The translations under genes were made by a program, and so were the position numbers. Shown one piece after another: positions 25,724 to 34,759 of a stretch of 64,000 nucleotides of DNA. Source of the DNA: JBKQVT01 sp963727245 (GTDB lineage: Bacteria; Planctomycetota; Planctomycetia; Pirellulales; Thermoguttaceae); NCBI GenBank assembly GCA_963727245.1, contig CAVSFO010000005.1, positions 620,001 through 684,000 on the forward strand. Reading direction: 5' to 3'. Within the stretch, counting starts at the first letter, position 1; each line of letters opens with the position of its first letter. The notes under the pieces are model-generated. The model made no database searches. It was not told the DNA's origin and saw nothing but the letters and a program-made list of their open reading frames with translations.

Positions 25724-26035
25724 ATGGCGACCGTTGAATATGGGCATATCACCACGGGGCCGGATGGCGTCGCGATGCTGGCCGGCACGCAAACCAAAGT
25801 CGTTGAAATCGTGCTGGATCACCTCGCCCACGGCTCCAACGCCGTCGAGATTCAACGCGAGTTTCCCCATCTGACGCTCGGGCAAATCCACAGCGCGCTA
25901 GCCTACTACTACGACCACAAGCAGGGCGTGGACGCAGACATCCGGCAGCGGCAACTCAAGGTCGAAGCCATCCGTGTTGAAATGGGCGATGGGCCCCTCA
26001 CCGACAAACTCAAAGCGACGGATCGCCTGCCGTGA
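25724..26035 (+). CDS. DUF433-type antitoxin, apparently orphan
   Basis: A 103-residue protein with the DUF433 winged-helix pattern (KVVEIVLDHLAHGSNAVEIQ, then REFPHLTLGQIHSALAYYYD). These proteins are usually antitoxins placed directly before a DUF5615 PIN-like toxin. AGGAGC precedes the ATG. The next frame begins GTGAGTCTGCC at 26032, overlapping the stop as a toxin gene would, but its translation shows no PIN-like motif, so the toxin seems lost or replaced. The region after it is occupied by a convergent antitoxin-like gene. Confidence 0.8.
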   Translation: MATVEYGHITTGPDGVAMLAGTQTKVVEIVLDHLAHGSNAVEIQREFPHLTLGQIHSALAYYYDHKQGVDADIRQRQLKVEAIRVEMGDGPLTDKLKATDRLP

Positions 26036-26062
26036 GTCTGCCAGCAGACCTGCGATACAAGC

Positions 26063-26310
26063 TCAATCCAGCCCCAGCGACCTGCGGACCTCTTCAATGC
26101 TGTGCGTCCGCTCTCCATGCGAGCGTTGGTCCAGGAGGGCCATCAATTCCGGCTGTTGGCGGATCAGCATGGTCTCCAGTGCCAGTTCGTCGAGTTCAGC
26201 CAACAGAAACTCCTTGCCGTCCGGGCGCGCAAGATCACATTGTTTTCGCTAGCCAACCGCAGCAGTTCCGGTAGGCTGGGCGACCCGCCAGCGAGGTCGA
26301 TCGTTCTCAT
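26063..26310 (-). CDS. Small antitoxin-like protein, one frameshift
   Basis: Read with a single-base shift near 26230, this gives an ~82-residue protein: RTIDLAGGSPSLPELLRLAS, then ENNVILR, then DGKEFLLAELDELALETML, RQQPELMALLDQRSHGERTH and SIEEVRRSLGLD. The pattern (a short N-terminal beta/helix region, then the helix with MALLDQRS and a C-terminal helix) matches small antitoxins that sit before PIN or RelE toxins, but I cannot name the family with certainty. No toxin gene follows. It is convergent with the DUF433 gene. Confidence 0.6.
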
Positions 26311-26367
26311 AGTTTGAACGCCTTCCCGCGAATGAACAATGCGTTGTGTTCTTTCCAGCCGATGGCC

Positions 26368-27308
26368 CTACACTCCCTGGCCCCCGGCCCCTGGCCCCTG
26401 GCCCCTTCCCTCCCAATCTACCCCCGACATCCTCGCCAGCGCAAGGATCAACGCCTGTGTGCCGTCGCGGCCGTGGCCGGTCGCTTGAAGCGATACGTAC
26501 AGTTGCTCGGCCAGCGCCAAGCCCGGCAGGGCCAGACCCATCCGCTTCGCTTCGGCCAGGGCAATGCCCATGTCCTTGAGAAAGTGCTCGACGAAGAAGC
26601 CGGGGGCGAAGTTGTTGGCCATGATCCGCGGGCCGAGGTTCAAAAGCGACCAGCTTCCCGCCGCCCCGGAGGCGACCGATTGCATCACCTTTTCCAGGTC
26701 CAAGCCGGCCCGATAGGCATAGAGCAGCGCCTCGCAGACGCCGATCATGTTGGTGGCGATGAGGATTTGATTGGTCAACTTGGCGTGTTGGCCCGCCCCG
26801 GGACCGCCCTGGTGAACGACCGTCTTGCCCATCGCTTGCCAACAGGGCGCCAGCGTGCGGACCACGTCGGGGTCGCCGCCGGCCATGATCGACAAGCGGG
26901 CTTCCCGGGCGCCGACGTCGCCGCCGGACACCGGGGCATCGACGCTCTGGACGCCCCGCTCGGCCGCGGCCCGGGCAATAGCCGCGGCCAGCGACGGCTC
27001 GCTGGTGCTCATGTCGACGAGGATCGCGCCGGGCGGCAGCCGGCCAGCGCACCGCGCTGGCCCAGCACCACCGCGCCGACCTCGGCCGGATAGCCGACCA
27101 TGATGAAGATCACGTCGGCGGCTGCGGCAACGGCCTGGGGGTCGTCGGCCCAGCAGGCGCCGCGGGCCAGCAGCGGCTCGGCCTTCGCCCGCGTGCGGTT
27201 ATGGACGGTGGCGTGGAAGCCGGCCTCCAGCAGATGGCCGCACATGCTGACGCCCATCACGCCGGTGCCGATCCAGCCGATGCGGGTCTTTGCGGGTGCG
27301 ATCTGCAT
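26368..27308 (-). CDS. 3-hydroxyisobutyrate dehydrogenase-family NAD(P) oxidoreductase, one frameshift
   Basis: Beta-hydroxyacid dehydrogenase of about 313 residues. The Rossmann start is RIGWIGTGVMGVSMCGHLLE (GxGxxG). The catalytic-domain motifs are VDAPVSGGDVGAREARLSIM (substrate binding) and GPGAGQHAKLTNQILIATNM, which carries the catalytic lysine. The frame shifts near 27040, between QRGALAG and the strand leading to DMSTSEPSL. The start is ATG at 27308, directly beside a REP-like palindrome. The C-terminal GRGQGPGAGGQGV is encoded by CCTGGCCCC-type repeat DNA and is not conserved. The exact substrate is unknown. Confidence 0.88.
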
Positions 27309-27321
27309 CAACGTATCAGAA

Positions 27322-27365
27322 GGGGACAGTCCCATTTTCGTCGAACGAAAATCGGGACAGTCCCC
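27322..27365. repeat. GGGGACAGTCCC palindromic repeat (REP-like)
   Basis: Nearly identical to 2862-2905. It occupies the space between the dehydrogenase start and the end of the FloA-cluster hypothetical gene. Confidence 0.85.
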
Positions 27366-27386
27366 GGACTGCTCCCTTCCCGTTCT

Positions 27387-27995
27387 TTAATCCCAGCGAT
27401 CTTCGGGCCGCCGCAGGACCTCGCTGATCACGATGGCCTGGCGGACGCCGTCGGCATTGGCCAGCATCTCGATCAGGCCGGCCAGCGGCAGGGCCGCGGG
27501 CGCCAGGGCGGTCTCGTCGGCGGCCGGCGGCGCGGCGGCTTCGCCCGGCTTCTTGGCCAACTGGCTAACGTCGTGGCCGAACACCTGCTTCAGGCGATGG
27601 CCGATTTCCTCATCGGCCTGCGCGACCTCTCCGCCCAGTTGCGAAGTGCGGCGGCTGAATTCTCCCGTGTCGAGGTACGTTTCCACCTGCTTGCCGACCT
27701 GGGCGCCAACCGGCTCCGCCGCGGTTTCGTCGACGACTTCGGCGGTGACGGGCGTTTCCGGCCGGGCGGACTGCCCGGCGGCGGGGCGTGCCTGGCCGCG
27801 GCCGCCGGAGACGCGACGGAGGAATTCGTCGATCTCCTCCTGCACGGACGGGTCGCCGGGCGGATTGGCAGCAGGCGGCGGCCGTCGCGCCGGCGGTTGC
27901 TGCGCCCGCTGCATCAGGCTGATGAGGCGCAGCAGGCCCAGCACCACGAAGATCACGAGCGTCAACAGGCTGGGGATCCCCACGGCGGCCCACAA
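27387..27995 (-). CDS. Membrane-anchored hypothetical protein of the FloA/NfeD cluster
   Basis: About 202 residues with one N-terminal membrane span (SLLTLVIFVVLGLLRLISLM), then a Pro/Ala-rich linker, a region EEIDEFLRRVSG, and a C-terminal helical part LAGLIEMLANADGVRQAIVI ending EVLRRPEDRW. I do not recognise the family. It is the last gene of the flotillin cluster. The listed start is TTG at 27995; an ATG at 28017 overlaps the floA stop (ATGA) but is one base out of frame, so the true start is probably that ATG with an indel between. Confidence 0.7.
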   Translation of the reverse strand: MWAAVGIPSLLTLVIFVVLGLLRLISLMQRAQQPPARRPPPAANPPGDPSVQEEIDEFLRRVSGGRGQARPAAGQSARPETPVTAEVVDETAAEPVGAQVGKQVETYLDTGEFSRRTSQLGGEVAQADEEIGHRLKQVFGHDVSQLAKKPGEAAAPPAADETALAPAALPLAGLIEMLANADGVRQAIVISEVLRRPEDRWD

Positions 27996-28013
27996 TGGCC
28001 AGATCGGCGCAGT

Positions 28014-29075
28014 TCATGCCGAGGCCCTTTGTTTTGCCGTGGGGGCGACGCCGACTTTGGAAATCGCGTTGCGCATGTCGGTGTCGGCCTGCACGTTCCG
28101 CAGCTTGTAGTAGTCGAGGATGCCCAACATGCCTTCGCGGAAGGCCTGGGCGATGGCGCGGGGCACCTCGGCCTCGGCCTGCACCACCTTGGCGCGGTTC
28201 TCCTCGATGCCGGCAAAGTACTCCTGCTCTTCGGCCACGGCCATGGCGCGGCGGCCTTCGGCGTTCGCCCGGGCCACGCGCATGTCGGCCTCCGCCTGGT
28301 CGGCCTGCAAGCGGGCGCCGATGTTCTCGCCCACCGACACCTCGCCGATGTCGATGGAGACGATTTCAAAAGCGGTCTGGGCATCCAGCCGGCGGCCCAG
28401 CACGGTCTTGGAGATGCGGTCCGGGCTGGCCAGGACTTCGCTGTGCGAGCGGGCCGAGCCCAGGGCGCTGACAATGCCCTCGCCGACGCGGGCGACGATC
28501 GTCTCTTCGGTCGCCCCGCCGATCAACTGCTTCAGGTTCGCCCGCACCGTCACGCGGGCCTTCACTTTCATCTGGATGCCGTTCTGCGCGATGCCGTCCA
28601 GCGTCTCGCGGCCGGTGCTGCGCGAGGGGCAGTCGATCACCTTGGGATAGACGCTCGTCTGCACCGCTTCCAGCACGTTGCGGCCGGCCAGGTCGATGGC
28701 CGTGGCCAGCTTGAAATCCAGCTCGAGCTTGGCCTTGCGGGCGGCGACCAGCGCGCGGATCACCAGCGGGACGTTGCCGCCGGCCAGGAAATGGGCCTCC
28801 AGGCCCTTGGAGGTGACGCCCTCGGCGTCGCTGATGCCCGCCTGCACGGCGGTGATCTTGCTGCGGACGATCACGTCCAGATTGACCTTGCGGATGGTCA
28901 TGCCCACGAGGTCCCAGATGCCGATCTCCGCCCCGGTGGTGATCGACTGGATCCAAAGGCGGAAGAAGCGGAGGAAAATCGCCAGCAGGATGATGCCCAC
29001 GAATAGGCAGATGCAGGTCACCACGATCAAGATGATCGGCCAAGGATTGTCGGCGGGTGGCTGGGCGAAGAGCAT
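28014..29075 (-). CDS. floA: Flotillin-like protein FloA
   Basis: A 353-residue bacterial flotillin of the FloA (YqfA) type that organises functional membrane microdomains. The N-terminal membrane hairpin region is IILIVVTCICLFVGIILLAI, followed by the SPFH-like domain (VNLDVIVRSKITAVQAGISD, then GLEAHFLAGGNVPLVIRALV). The C-terminal coiled-coil flotillin part is rich in Ala/Glu (ADQAEADMRVARANAEGRRA). The frame is intact. It is encoded downstream of two NfeD-type proteins, its usual partners, and upstream of a membrane-anchored hypothetical. Confidence 0.95.
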   Translation of the reverse strand: MLFAQPPADNPWPIILIVVTCICLFVGIILLAIFLRFFRLWIQSITTGAEIGIWDLVGMTIRKVNLDVIVRSKITAVQAGISDAEGVTSKGLEAHFLAGGNVPLVIRALVAARKAKLELDFKLATAIDLAGRNVLEAVQTSVYPKVIDCPSRSTGRETLDGIAQNGIQMKVKARVTVRANLKQLIGGATEETIVARVGEGIVSALGSARSHSEVLASPDRISKTVLGRRLDAQTAFEIVSIDIGEVSVGENIGARLQADQAEADMRVARANAEGRRAMAVAEEQEYFAGIEENRAKVVQAEAEVPRAIAQAFREGMLGILDYYKLRNVQADTDMRNAISKVGVAPTAKQRASA

Positions 29076-29183
29076 GCGGATTCTCCCTGGGTGCGCGGCG
29101 GCGCCGGCCTGGATAGCGGCGGCGCCTTGGCCGGCAACCGCGCCGCCCCGTCGGGGCAGCCCGTGCCACGGCCGCCCCCACGT

Positions 29184-29789
29184 TTACCCCTGATTCGATC
29201 CGCTGTCAAGCGGGGGCTCGTCGAATGCATCGGGGAGGACGGAGTCGATGGGCCGTTGGAGGGGGTCTTCCGCCGTTTCCGAGGGTGTTTCCTCTTTGAC
29301 CGGCCGCACCACCACCCGATTGGCCTGGACCTTGATCACGCGGACCGGCTGACCGGCCTCGATGACCATGCCTTCGCTGACGGCATCGACGGTGCGGCCA
29401 TCGATGGCGATGATTCCCCCGGGGAACATGGGGCACTTGGCACGGCCGATATGGCCCACTAGGCCCTTCAGATGCCGCCGATCGGCGTCGTCGGGCAGAA
29501 CGTCCTCCGACTTGGGGGCAGCCAACAGCACCCGCTTGCCCATCTTCGTTGCCGGCCACCAGCGAAAGGCCAGCACGATGATGGCCGGGAAGCCCACCAC
29601 GGCGGCGGCGAGGATTCCCAGTCCTGCGGCCGAGGATTGCATGAACCCCATGATGACGGCCGCGACAATCGCGGTGACGGAGAGGATGCCGAGCACGCCG
29701 GCCGAGGGGAAGAAGACCTCCAACACGGCCAGCCCCATGCCCGCCGCCAGCAGGAGGACCCCCCAGACCCAGTACCAGTGCTCCGCCAT
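29184..29789 (-). CDS. NfeD-family membrane protein, short form
   Basis: A 201-residue NfeD-like protein. Three or four membrane spans fill the first half (VWGVLLLAAGMGLAVLEVFF, LGILSVTAIVAAVIMGFM, LGILAAAVVGFPAIIVLAF). A soluble OB-fold-like domain follows (GLVGHIGRAKCPMFPGGIIA, then VSEGMVIEAGQPVRVIKVQA). The family partners with flotillin/stomatin-like proteins, which fits floA 108 bases downstream. The acidic C-terminal tail is not conserved. The frame is intact. Confidence 0.92.
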   Translation of the reverse strand: MAEHWYWVWGVLLLAAGMGLAVLEVFFPSAGVLGILSVTAIVAAVIMGFMQSSAAGLGILAAAVVGFPAIIVLAFRWWPATKMGKRVLLAAPKSEDVLPDDADRRHLKGLVGHIGRAKCPMFPGGIIAIDGRTVDAVSEGMVIEAGQPVRVIKVQANRVVVRPVKEETPSETAEDPLQRPIDSVLPDAFDEPPLDSGSNQG

Positions 29790-29842
29790 AGTCGATACGC
29801 CCCCGTGCCGCGAGTGTCTATGTATCTACTATGCGCGGATTG

Positions 29843-32095
29843 TCAGTCGCTGTCCACTGGCTTGACGAGGATGCGGTTGCCGTGGACTTCCGTGACGATC
29901 ACCGGGGTGTCGCGAGGAACCAGTTCGCCCACGGCCAGCACGTCGACCAGGGAGTTGCCGAAACGGGCCTTGCCGCCGGGAGTAAGCTGGGTGGTGGCGA
30001 TGCCACGGGCCCCCAGCAGCTTGTCCAGGTCCACCAGCATCTCGCGACGGCTGATGGTGCGGGCCTCTTCGCCGGCGGGCGGTTCCAGCATCATGTGCCG
30101 GAGCACCGGGGCCCGCGGCAGCCAGCGGCGGATCAGGAGCACGGTGACGAGCACACCTCCGGCCGCGCCGGCCACGGTCAGCAGGGATCGCTGCAAGAGG
30201 GCGAACTCGTAATTGTTGTGAGGCACGACGAAGGTCTGGCTGGCCAGGACCAGGGAGACCAGCACCATGGCGCTGCCGCCTAGCCCGAAGATGCCCGCCC
30301 CCGGCACGACGAACACCTCCGTCAGCACGCAGCCGAGACCGGCCAAGAAGAGGGTGATTTCCAGCCAGAAGGCCGTGCTGGGGAGGTAATGGCTCCAGAA
30401 GAACAAGAGGAAGCAGACGGCGCTGACGAAACCGCCCAGCCCGAGTCCCGGGGCGTGCAGCTCCAGGTAGAGGGCCGCCCCGCCGATGATCAGCAGCACG
30501 GCCGACACGCCCGGACTGCTGAGGTAGTCGACCAGCAGGTCGGCCCAACCCGGCTCCGCCAAGGTCGGATCGTCTTCCAGGTGATAACGTTGCTTGAACT
30601 CGGCAAAGCTCCCGACCGTGTGGTTGGCGAGCTGGAGATCGACCGCCTGCGTGCCGCGGAAGGCTCGGGACGGCGTGGTCACGCAGGGGCCCTGTTGCCA
30701 GTGCGGCCCGTTGCCGCCGACATCGAGCTTGGCCTCGGCCTGCGCGAGTTCCTCCGCAGAGAAGAACTCCTCGTCGCCCAGCCGGGTGCAGCGATAGACC
30801 TCGATCATCGGATCGATCATGGCCGCCCACAGCGACCAGGAGCGCAATCTTCGCGGGGCCAGTTGTTTGCGGATCGTCTGCTCGGCCACTTCGATCTCGT
30901 CGTGCGACATTTGCGGCGAACCCGGCCCTCCCAAGACGGCCTCCGGGTGCATGACGATCTGATCGCACGCCATGGCCACCAGGGCGGCCTGCGCCAGCGC
31001 TTTGTCGGGGATATAGGCCACGGTGCGCACCGCCGCCGGATCGAGGTCGGCGAGGAATTCGGCCAGCCCCAAGCACTCGTCCGGCGGCCCGCCGGCGCTG
31101 TCGATCCACACGCAAACGAAGTTGACGTTGCCCAGGCGCATCTTGTCCTGGATGAGCCGCTCGACCTGGGACACCTTCTCGGCGTCGATGAGCCCCTTCA
31201 GATCGACGCGGATCGCCTGCCACTTGCCCCCTTGCGACGGGTCTTCCCCGGCGGCCCCCTCCCGCAGACCCAAGGCGCGGATCACCTCGAGCCGGCTGGA
31301 GGCCAGCCGCTTGACCAGGCCATAGCGGCGCAGCCACGCGCCGGAGAATTGGCCCGGCTCGCCCTGGTGGATCAACGGCTCCTGCGATTGGATCGTGTGG
31401 TGCTTCCGCAATTTCTCCAGGCCGGCCGGGGTGACGTATTCCGTGCTGGCCTCGGTCTGCACCTTGAGGACGTCGGCGTCCGGGCGGAGCATTCCCAGGG
31501 CCAATTCCACGGGCAGGGTCCGCCGCCGGCGGGCAATCTCGTCGTAGGCGGCCCGCATGGTCTCGTCAACGGTTGTCTCGTCGGCGCCGGCGTTGCCGAT
31601 GGTGGCCTCCTCCGCCATGATGATCTGGTCGCACGCCAGGGCCACCAGCACGGCATGGCCTTGGATCGATTTGGGCAGAAAAGCCACCGTGGTGGCCGCG
31701 TTGAGCTCCTCGCCGGAGAGGAAGTGGGCCAACTCGTAGGCGTCGGTGAAACGGCTGCCGGCGCCTCCCGCGGCGGCGCCGCGGGCCAGGTCGAACTCGA
31801 AGATCAACACCGCCCGGACGCCCCGCGCACGGGCCCGATCGAGCGCTTGACGGACGGAACGCGTCACGCGCGAAACCACTTCGTGGTCCAAGGGCAGGGT
31901 GATGCGGATCGTCTGGCCGAGTTGATCCGCGGCAATCGCGGCGTTCTCGCCGCCGGGCGCCGGCCGCAGGCTGGTCGGGGATTGTCCCGCCGGCGCCGTT
32001 GCGACAAAGCACGCCAGCAGCCCCAGCGCGATGGGGATACCGCGAATATCCTCAATCTGCCGCAGTCGGACGCAAATCCGGATGGGTTTTTTCAT
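29843..32095 (-). CDS. Long NfeD protein with two degenerate ClpP-class protease domains
   Basis: A 750-residue membrane protein starting the FloA cluster. Order of parts: an uncleaved or signal-like N-terminus (IPIALGLLACFVATAPAG); a first ClpP/SppA-like domain (residues ~50-200, HAVLVALACDQIIMAEEATI); a second one (~290-420, FVCVWIDSAGGPPDECLG, then AALVAMACDQIVMHPEAVLG); four membrane spans (VSAVLLIIGGAALYLEL and following); and an OB-fold NfeD tail ending VTEVHGNRILVKPVD. In active NfeD proteases a serine precedes the ALA-CD helix; both copies here show other residues (QGHAVL, AQAALV), so both may be inactive. Confidence 0.88.
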   Translation of the reverse strand: MKKPIRICVRLRQIEDIRGIPIALGLLACFVATAPAGQSPTSLRPAPGGENAAIAADQLGQTIRITLPLDHEVVSRVTRSVRQALDRARARGVRAVLIFEFDLARGAAAGGAGSRFTDAYELAHFLSGEELNAATTVAFLPKSIQGHAVLVALACDQIIMAEEATIGNAGADETTVDETMRAAYDEIARRRRTLPVELALGMLRPDADVLKVQTEASTEYVTPAGLEKLRKHHTIQSQEPLIHQGEPGQFSGAWLRRYGLVKRLASSRLEVIRALGLREGAAGEDPSQGGKWQAIRVDLKGLIDAEKVSQVERLIQDKMRLGNVNFVCVWIDSAGGPPDECLGLAEFLADLDPAAVRTVAYIPDKALAQAALVAMACDQIVMHPEAVLGGPGSPQMSHDEIEVAEQTIRKQLAPRRLRSWSLWAAMIDPMIEVYRCTRLGDEEFFSAEELAQAEAKLDVGGNGPHWQQGPCVTTPSRAFRGTQAVDLQLANHTVGSFAEFKQRYHLEDDPTLAEPGWADLLVDYLSSPGVSAVLLIIGGAALYLELHAPGLGLGGFVSAVCFLLFFWSHYLPSTAFWLEITLFLAGLGCVLTEVFVVPGAGIFGLGGSAMVLVSLVLASQTFVVPHNNYEFALLQRSLLTVAGAAGGVLVTVLLIRRWLPRAPVLRHMMLEPPAGEEARTISRREMLVDLDKLLGARGIATTQLTPGGKARFGNSLVDVLAVGELVPRDTPVIVTEVHGNRILVKPVDSD

Positions 32096-32118
32096 AAGCG
32101 TGCCTATACGAGATTATA

Positions 32119-32216
32119 GGGCAGCCGCCGGAGAAAGGAAGGCGAGGGGGAAGGGGGGAAGGGGGAGGGCGGAAGGCGGAAGGGAAAAGGAGCCCCGGGC
32201 GTTAGCCCGGGGATAA
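32119..32216. repeat. GGAAGGC heptamer array and AGCCCCGGGCGTTAGCCCGG palindrome
   Basis: A purine-rich array of GGAAGGCGGAAGG-type units (32119-32190) is followed by the 26-base palindrome at 32191-32216, identical to 21059-21084. No gene is supported between 32096 and 32331. Confidence 0.75.
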
Positions 32217-32331
32217 GGTCGCAGCGCCGGGCGGGAGTCGCATGGATCAACGATCACGGATCACGGACAAGCGTGGAACCATCGTCTGGCGGACATGGTT
32301 CGTCCCCGTGTTCCTTCCGCCTTCCGCCCTC

Positions 32332-33269
32332 CTATTGCCTGGCGCTGAGCGGCGCCCGGGTGGCCTGGGCCGGCGGCGTCGGCGGCGTTTCGACCACCTT
32401 CTTCCATCCGAACGGTTTGTTGGGCTGGAAGGTCCCTTTGAAGAACTGCGGGAGGAGATCGTTGACGACCACGTTGTCGAACTTATAGACTTTGCTGATC
32501 GTGCGGCCGGGATAATAGATTTTCAGGGCGGAGGGGACCATCCCCTTGGCTTCGAGGATCAAGATGGCGCGATCGAACTCCCGCGCATCCCGCTGGTAAC
32601 GCGGACGGGCGTCCAACCAGATTTCGCCTTGCGCGCCGGGGGGGTGATGATTTTGAGATAGTACCGCTGCTTGAGCTGCTCCGCCTGGGCACCGAACAGA
32701 AACGGCAACGGCCCATCGACGATGGCCTTGCCCTGCAACTCCGGCGGCAGGGGATACTCGGTGAGTGTCCGCTTCAGCCAGTCGTATTCGAAAACCGACT
32801 TGCCGTCGCAGATCCAGCGCTCGTGCCGCCGCCCCTCCGGATCCTTCTGGGTGTCCGCGGCGTCAAAGTACCCTTTGTCCGGCGCGGCGTAGCTGATCGT
32901 GCCCTTGTGGATATATTTCGCCCCGCCGGGATTATTCTTGTCGGGCTTGCCCGGAAAGGTGTCGTCGTACTCCCAGCGGGTGAACGCGCAGTCGAAGGTC
33001 CGCACTTCCTTGCCACGGTGCTCCCAGGCTGCCAAGACGCGGTCCAACTCCGCCTGTTCCTGCGGCGTCAGCACGAAGGGCGGGGGGGGCGGCGGCGGGC
33101 GGCGCGTGAGGGTGGGGGGTTGCGGCCCGGCTGGCTGCCCGGGCCCAACATTCCGCGGCGGTGGTCCGTTCCAGGGCCCGCTTTGGGCCATGGCCAGACT
33201 GTAGACCAAGAGCAGGCCGGCCGCCGCCAACGCTGCATATCGTGTCCCTGACGCGAGTTGCCGTCGCAT
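32332..33269 (-). CDS. TIGR03009-family planctomycete secreted protein, one frameshift
   Basis: About 312 residues. The signal peptide is YAALAAAGLLLVYSLAMAQS, followed by a Pro-rich stretch. The conserved domain has AAWEHRGKEVRTFDCAFTRW, ERWICDGKSVFEYDWLKRTL and YPLPPELQGKAIVDGPLPFL, then, after a shift near 32635 in a G-rich tract, DARPRYQRDAREFDRAILIL and FKGTFQPNKPFGWKKVVETP. I recall this as the TIGR03009 planctomycete-specific domain; it resembles LolA-like outer-membrane lipoprotein carriers in its beta-rich layout, but the function is not established. Confidence 0.8.
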
Positions 33270-33291
33270 GGGTTCCCTCCCGTCCTAAAGC

Positions 33292-33315
33292 TTGCTGGCA
33301 CTGCTGGCAGCGCCA
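33292..33315. repeat. Short GCTGGCACTGCTGGCAGCGC palindrome
   Basis: A 24-base imperfect palindrome between the TIGR03009 gene and hemA. The rest of 33316-33486 shows nothing recognisable. Confidence 0.5.
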
Positions 33316-33486
33316 GCCTCAATCCTTCAGTGGGGAGCGATTGTAGCAAGAGATGGCGGATTACCCCAATGGCAGTTTCGAGCGAAAACCGACGAAAAAC
33401 CGCGAATTGGGGGCCTGCCGCCGCTGCCCGCGTGCCACGGCTGTTTCAGCCGTGCCAAAAGCGCCAAGGTTATGTCTTCCCCCGCC

Positions 33487-34759
33487 TCAGTCTTTTAACT
33501 GAAACAGCCGCGCCAGGGCCTCCAACAGCGCATGCGGGATGCCGTGCCGCGATTCGTCGCGGAGCGATTCCAGCGGCGGGTGCAGCAACTTGCCCAACAG
33601 CCGATCGAACGAGCGGCGGACCTCCTCGCGCTGCCGCGGGTCCAGCTCCGGCAGCTTGCCCAGCAGCCGCTCGAGCTCCTCTTCCTTGGGCTTCTGCCAG
33701 CCCTCTTTGAGCTGCTGGATCACCGGGCCGATGGCACGGTGATAGAGGTCGCCCATGAATCGCTCGGTCTCCTGGTCGATGATCCGCATGGCGGCCGGCA
33801 GCTCCTTGTCGCGCTGGGCACGGTTCCGCTGGCAGGCGGCCTGCAGGTCGTCGATCGAGTAGAGGTAGACGTCGGGCCGCCGGCCGACGGCCGGATCGAA
33901 ATCGCGCGGCACGGCCAGGTCGAGCACGAACAGCGGCCGCTCTGCCCGCGTCGCTTCGATCTGCCGATACGCCTCGCCGCTGAGGATCGGGCCGCCGGCC
34001 CCCGTGGTGCTGATGACCACGTCGGCCTCGGCGACGGCCTGGAGCAGTTCCTCCCACGGCCGCGCGCACGGCCGTTCCACTGCCGGGCCAACTGCTCGGC
34101 ACGGTCGAAATGCCGGTTGACGACCGTGATCTGCCGGGCGCCGGCGTCGCAAGGTAACGCAGCGTCTCTTCGGCCATCTCCCCGGCGCCGATCACCAGCG
34201 TCTGCTTGTCGTCGAAGCGCTCGAAGATCTGCTGGGCGAACTCGGCCACCGCCACGCTGGGGATGCTCACGCGGCGCTGGTGGATGGCCGTCTCGGTGGC
34301 CACGCGGCGGGCGACGCGGATGGCCGCCTGAAAGGCCGCGTGCAACAGCGGCCCGGCGTTGTCGTGCTGGACCGCCGCCTGGTACGCCTCCTTCACCTGG
34401 GCGAGAATCTGCGGCTCGCCCACCACCATGCTGTCCAGACTGGCGGCCACGGTGAACAGGTGCCGCACGGCCTGCGGGCCGACGTAATGGTACAAGTGCG
34501 GCGCCACCTCGGCCGGATCGAGCTTGTGGAAGCGGGCCAGGAAACCCGCCACCTGCTCCCCGCTGGGCGCCGAGGCCGCCTCGCCCGCCGCATAGACCTC
34601 GACGCGATTGCACGTCGACAGCAGCACCGCTTCCGTCTTGCGAAACACCCGCCGCCAATGATCCAACGCTTCGCCGGTCTGATCCGGTCGAAACGCCAGC
34701 CGCTCGCGGATGGCGATCGACGTGCCGTGATGGCTGCAACCGACGACCTGGACGTTCAT
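33487..34759 (-). CDS. hemA: Glutamyl-tRNA reductase, two frameshifts
   Basis: Reduces glutamyl-tRNA to glutamate-1-semialdehyde, the first step of C5-pathway tetrapyrrole synthesis. The catalytic-domain signatures are VGCSHHGTSIAIRERLAF and VLLSTCNRVEVYA (active-site Cys), then DSMVVGEPQILAQVKEAYQA. The NADPH-domain start is TLVIGAGEMAEETLRYLA. After shifts near 34145 and 34075 it continues as ITVVNRHFDRAEQLARQW and then AVAEADVVISTTGA and VLDLAVPRDFDPAVG, with the dimerisation domain to the stop at 33487. The ATG overlaps the upstream ccsA-like stop by four bases. Shifts are probably indel errors in an essential gene. Confidence 0.93.

Noticed and set aside
22622..25891. Very long minus-strand open frame (over 1,000 codons) opposite uvrA
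   Set aside because: It is an antisense shadow of GC-rich uvrA codons; the sequence is rich in Gln/Arg/Ala with no domain, signal or ribosome-binding site, while the plus strand is a perfect UvrA.
27201..29006. 601-codon plus-strand open frame across the FloA cluster
   Set aside because: It opposes three intact minus-strand genes and has His/Gly/Asp-rich shadow composition.
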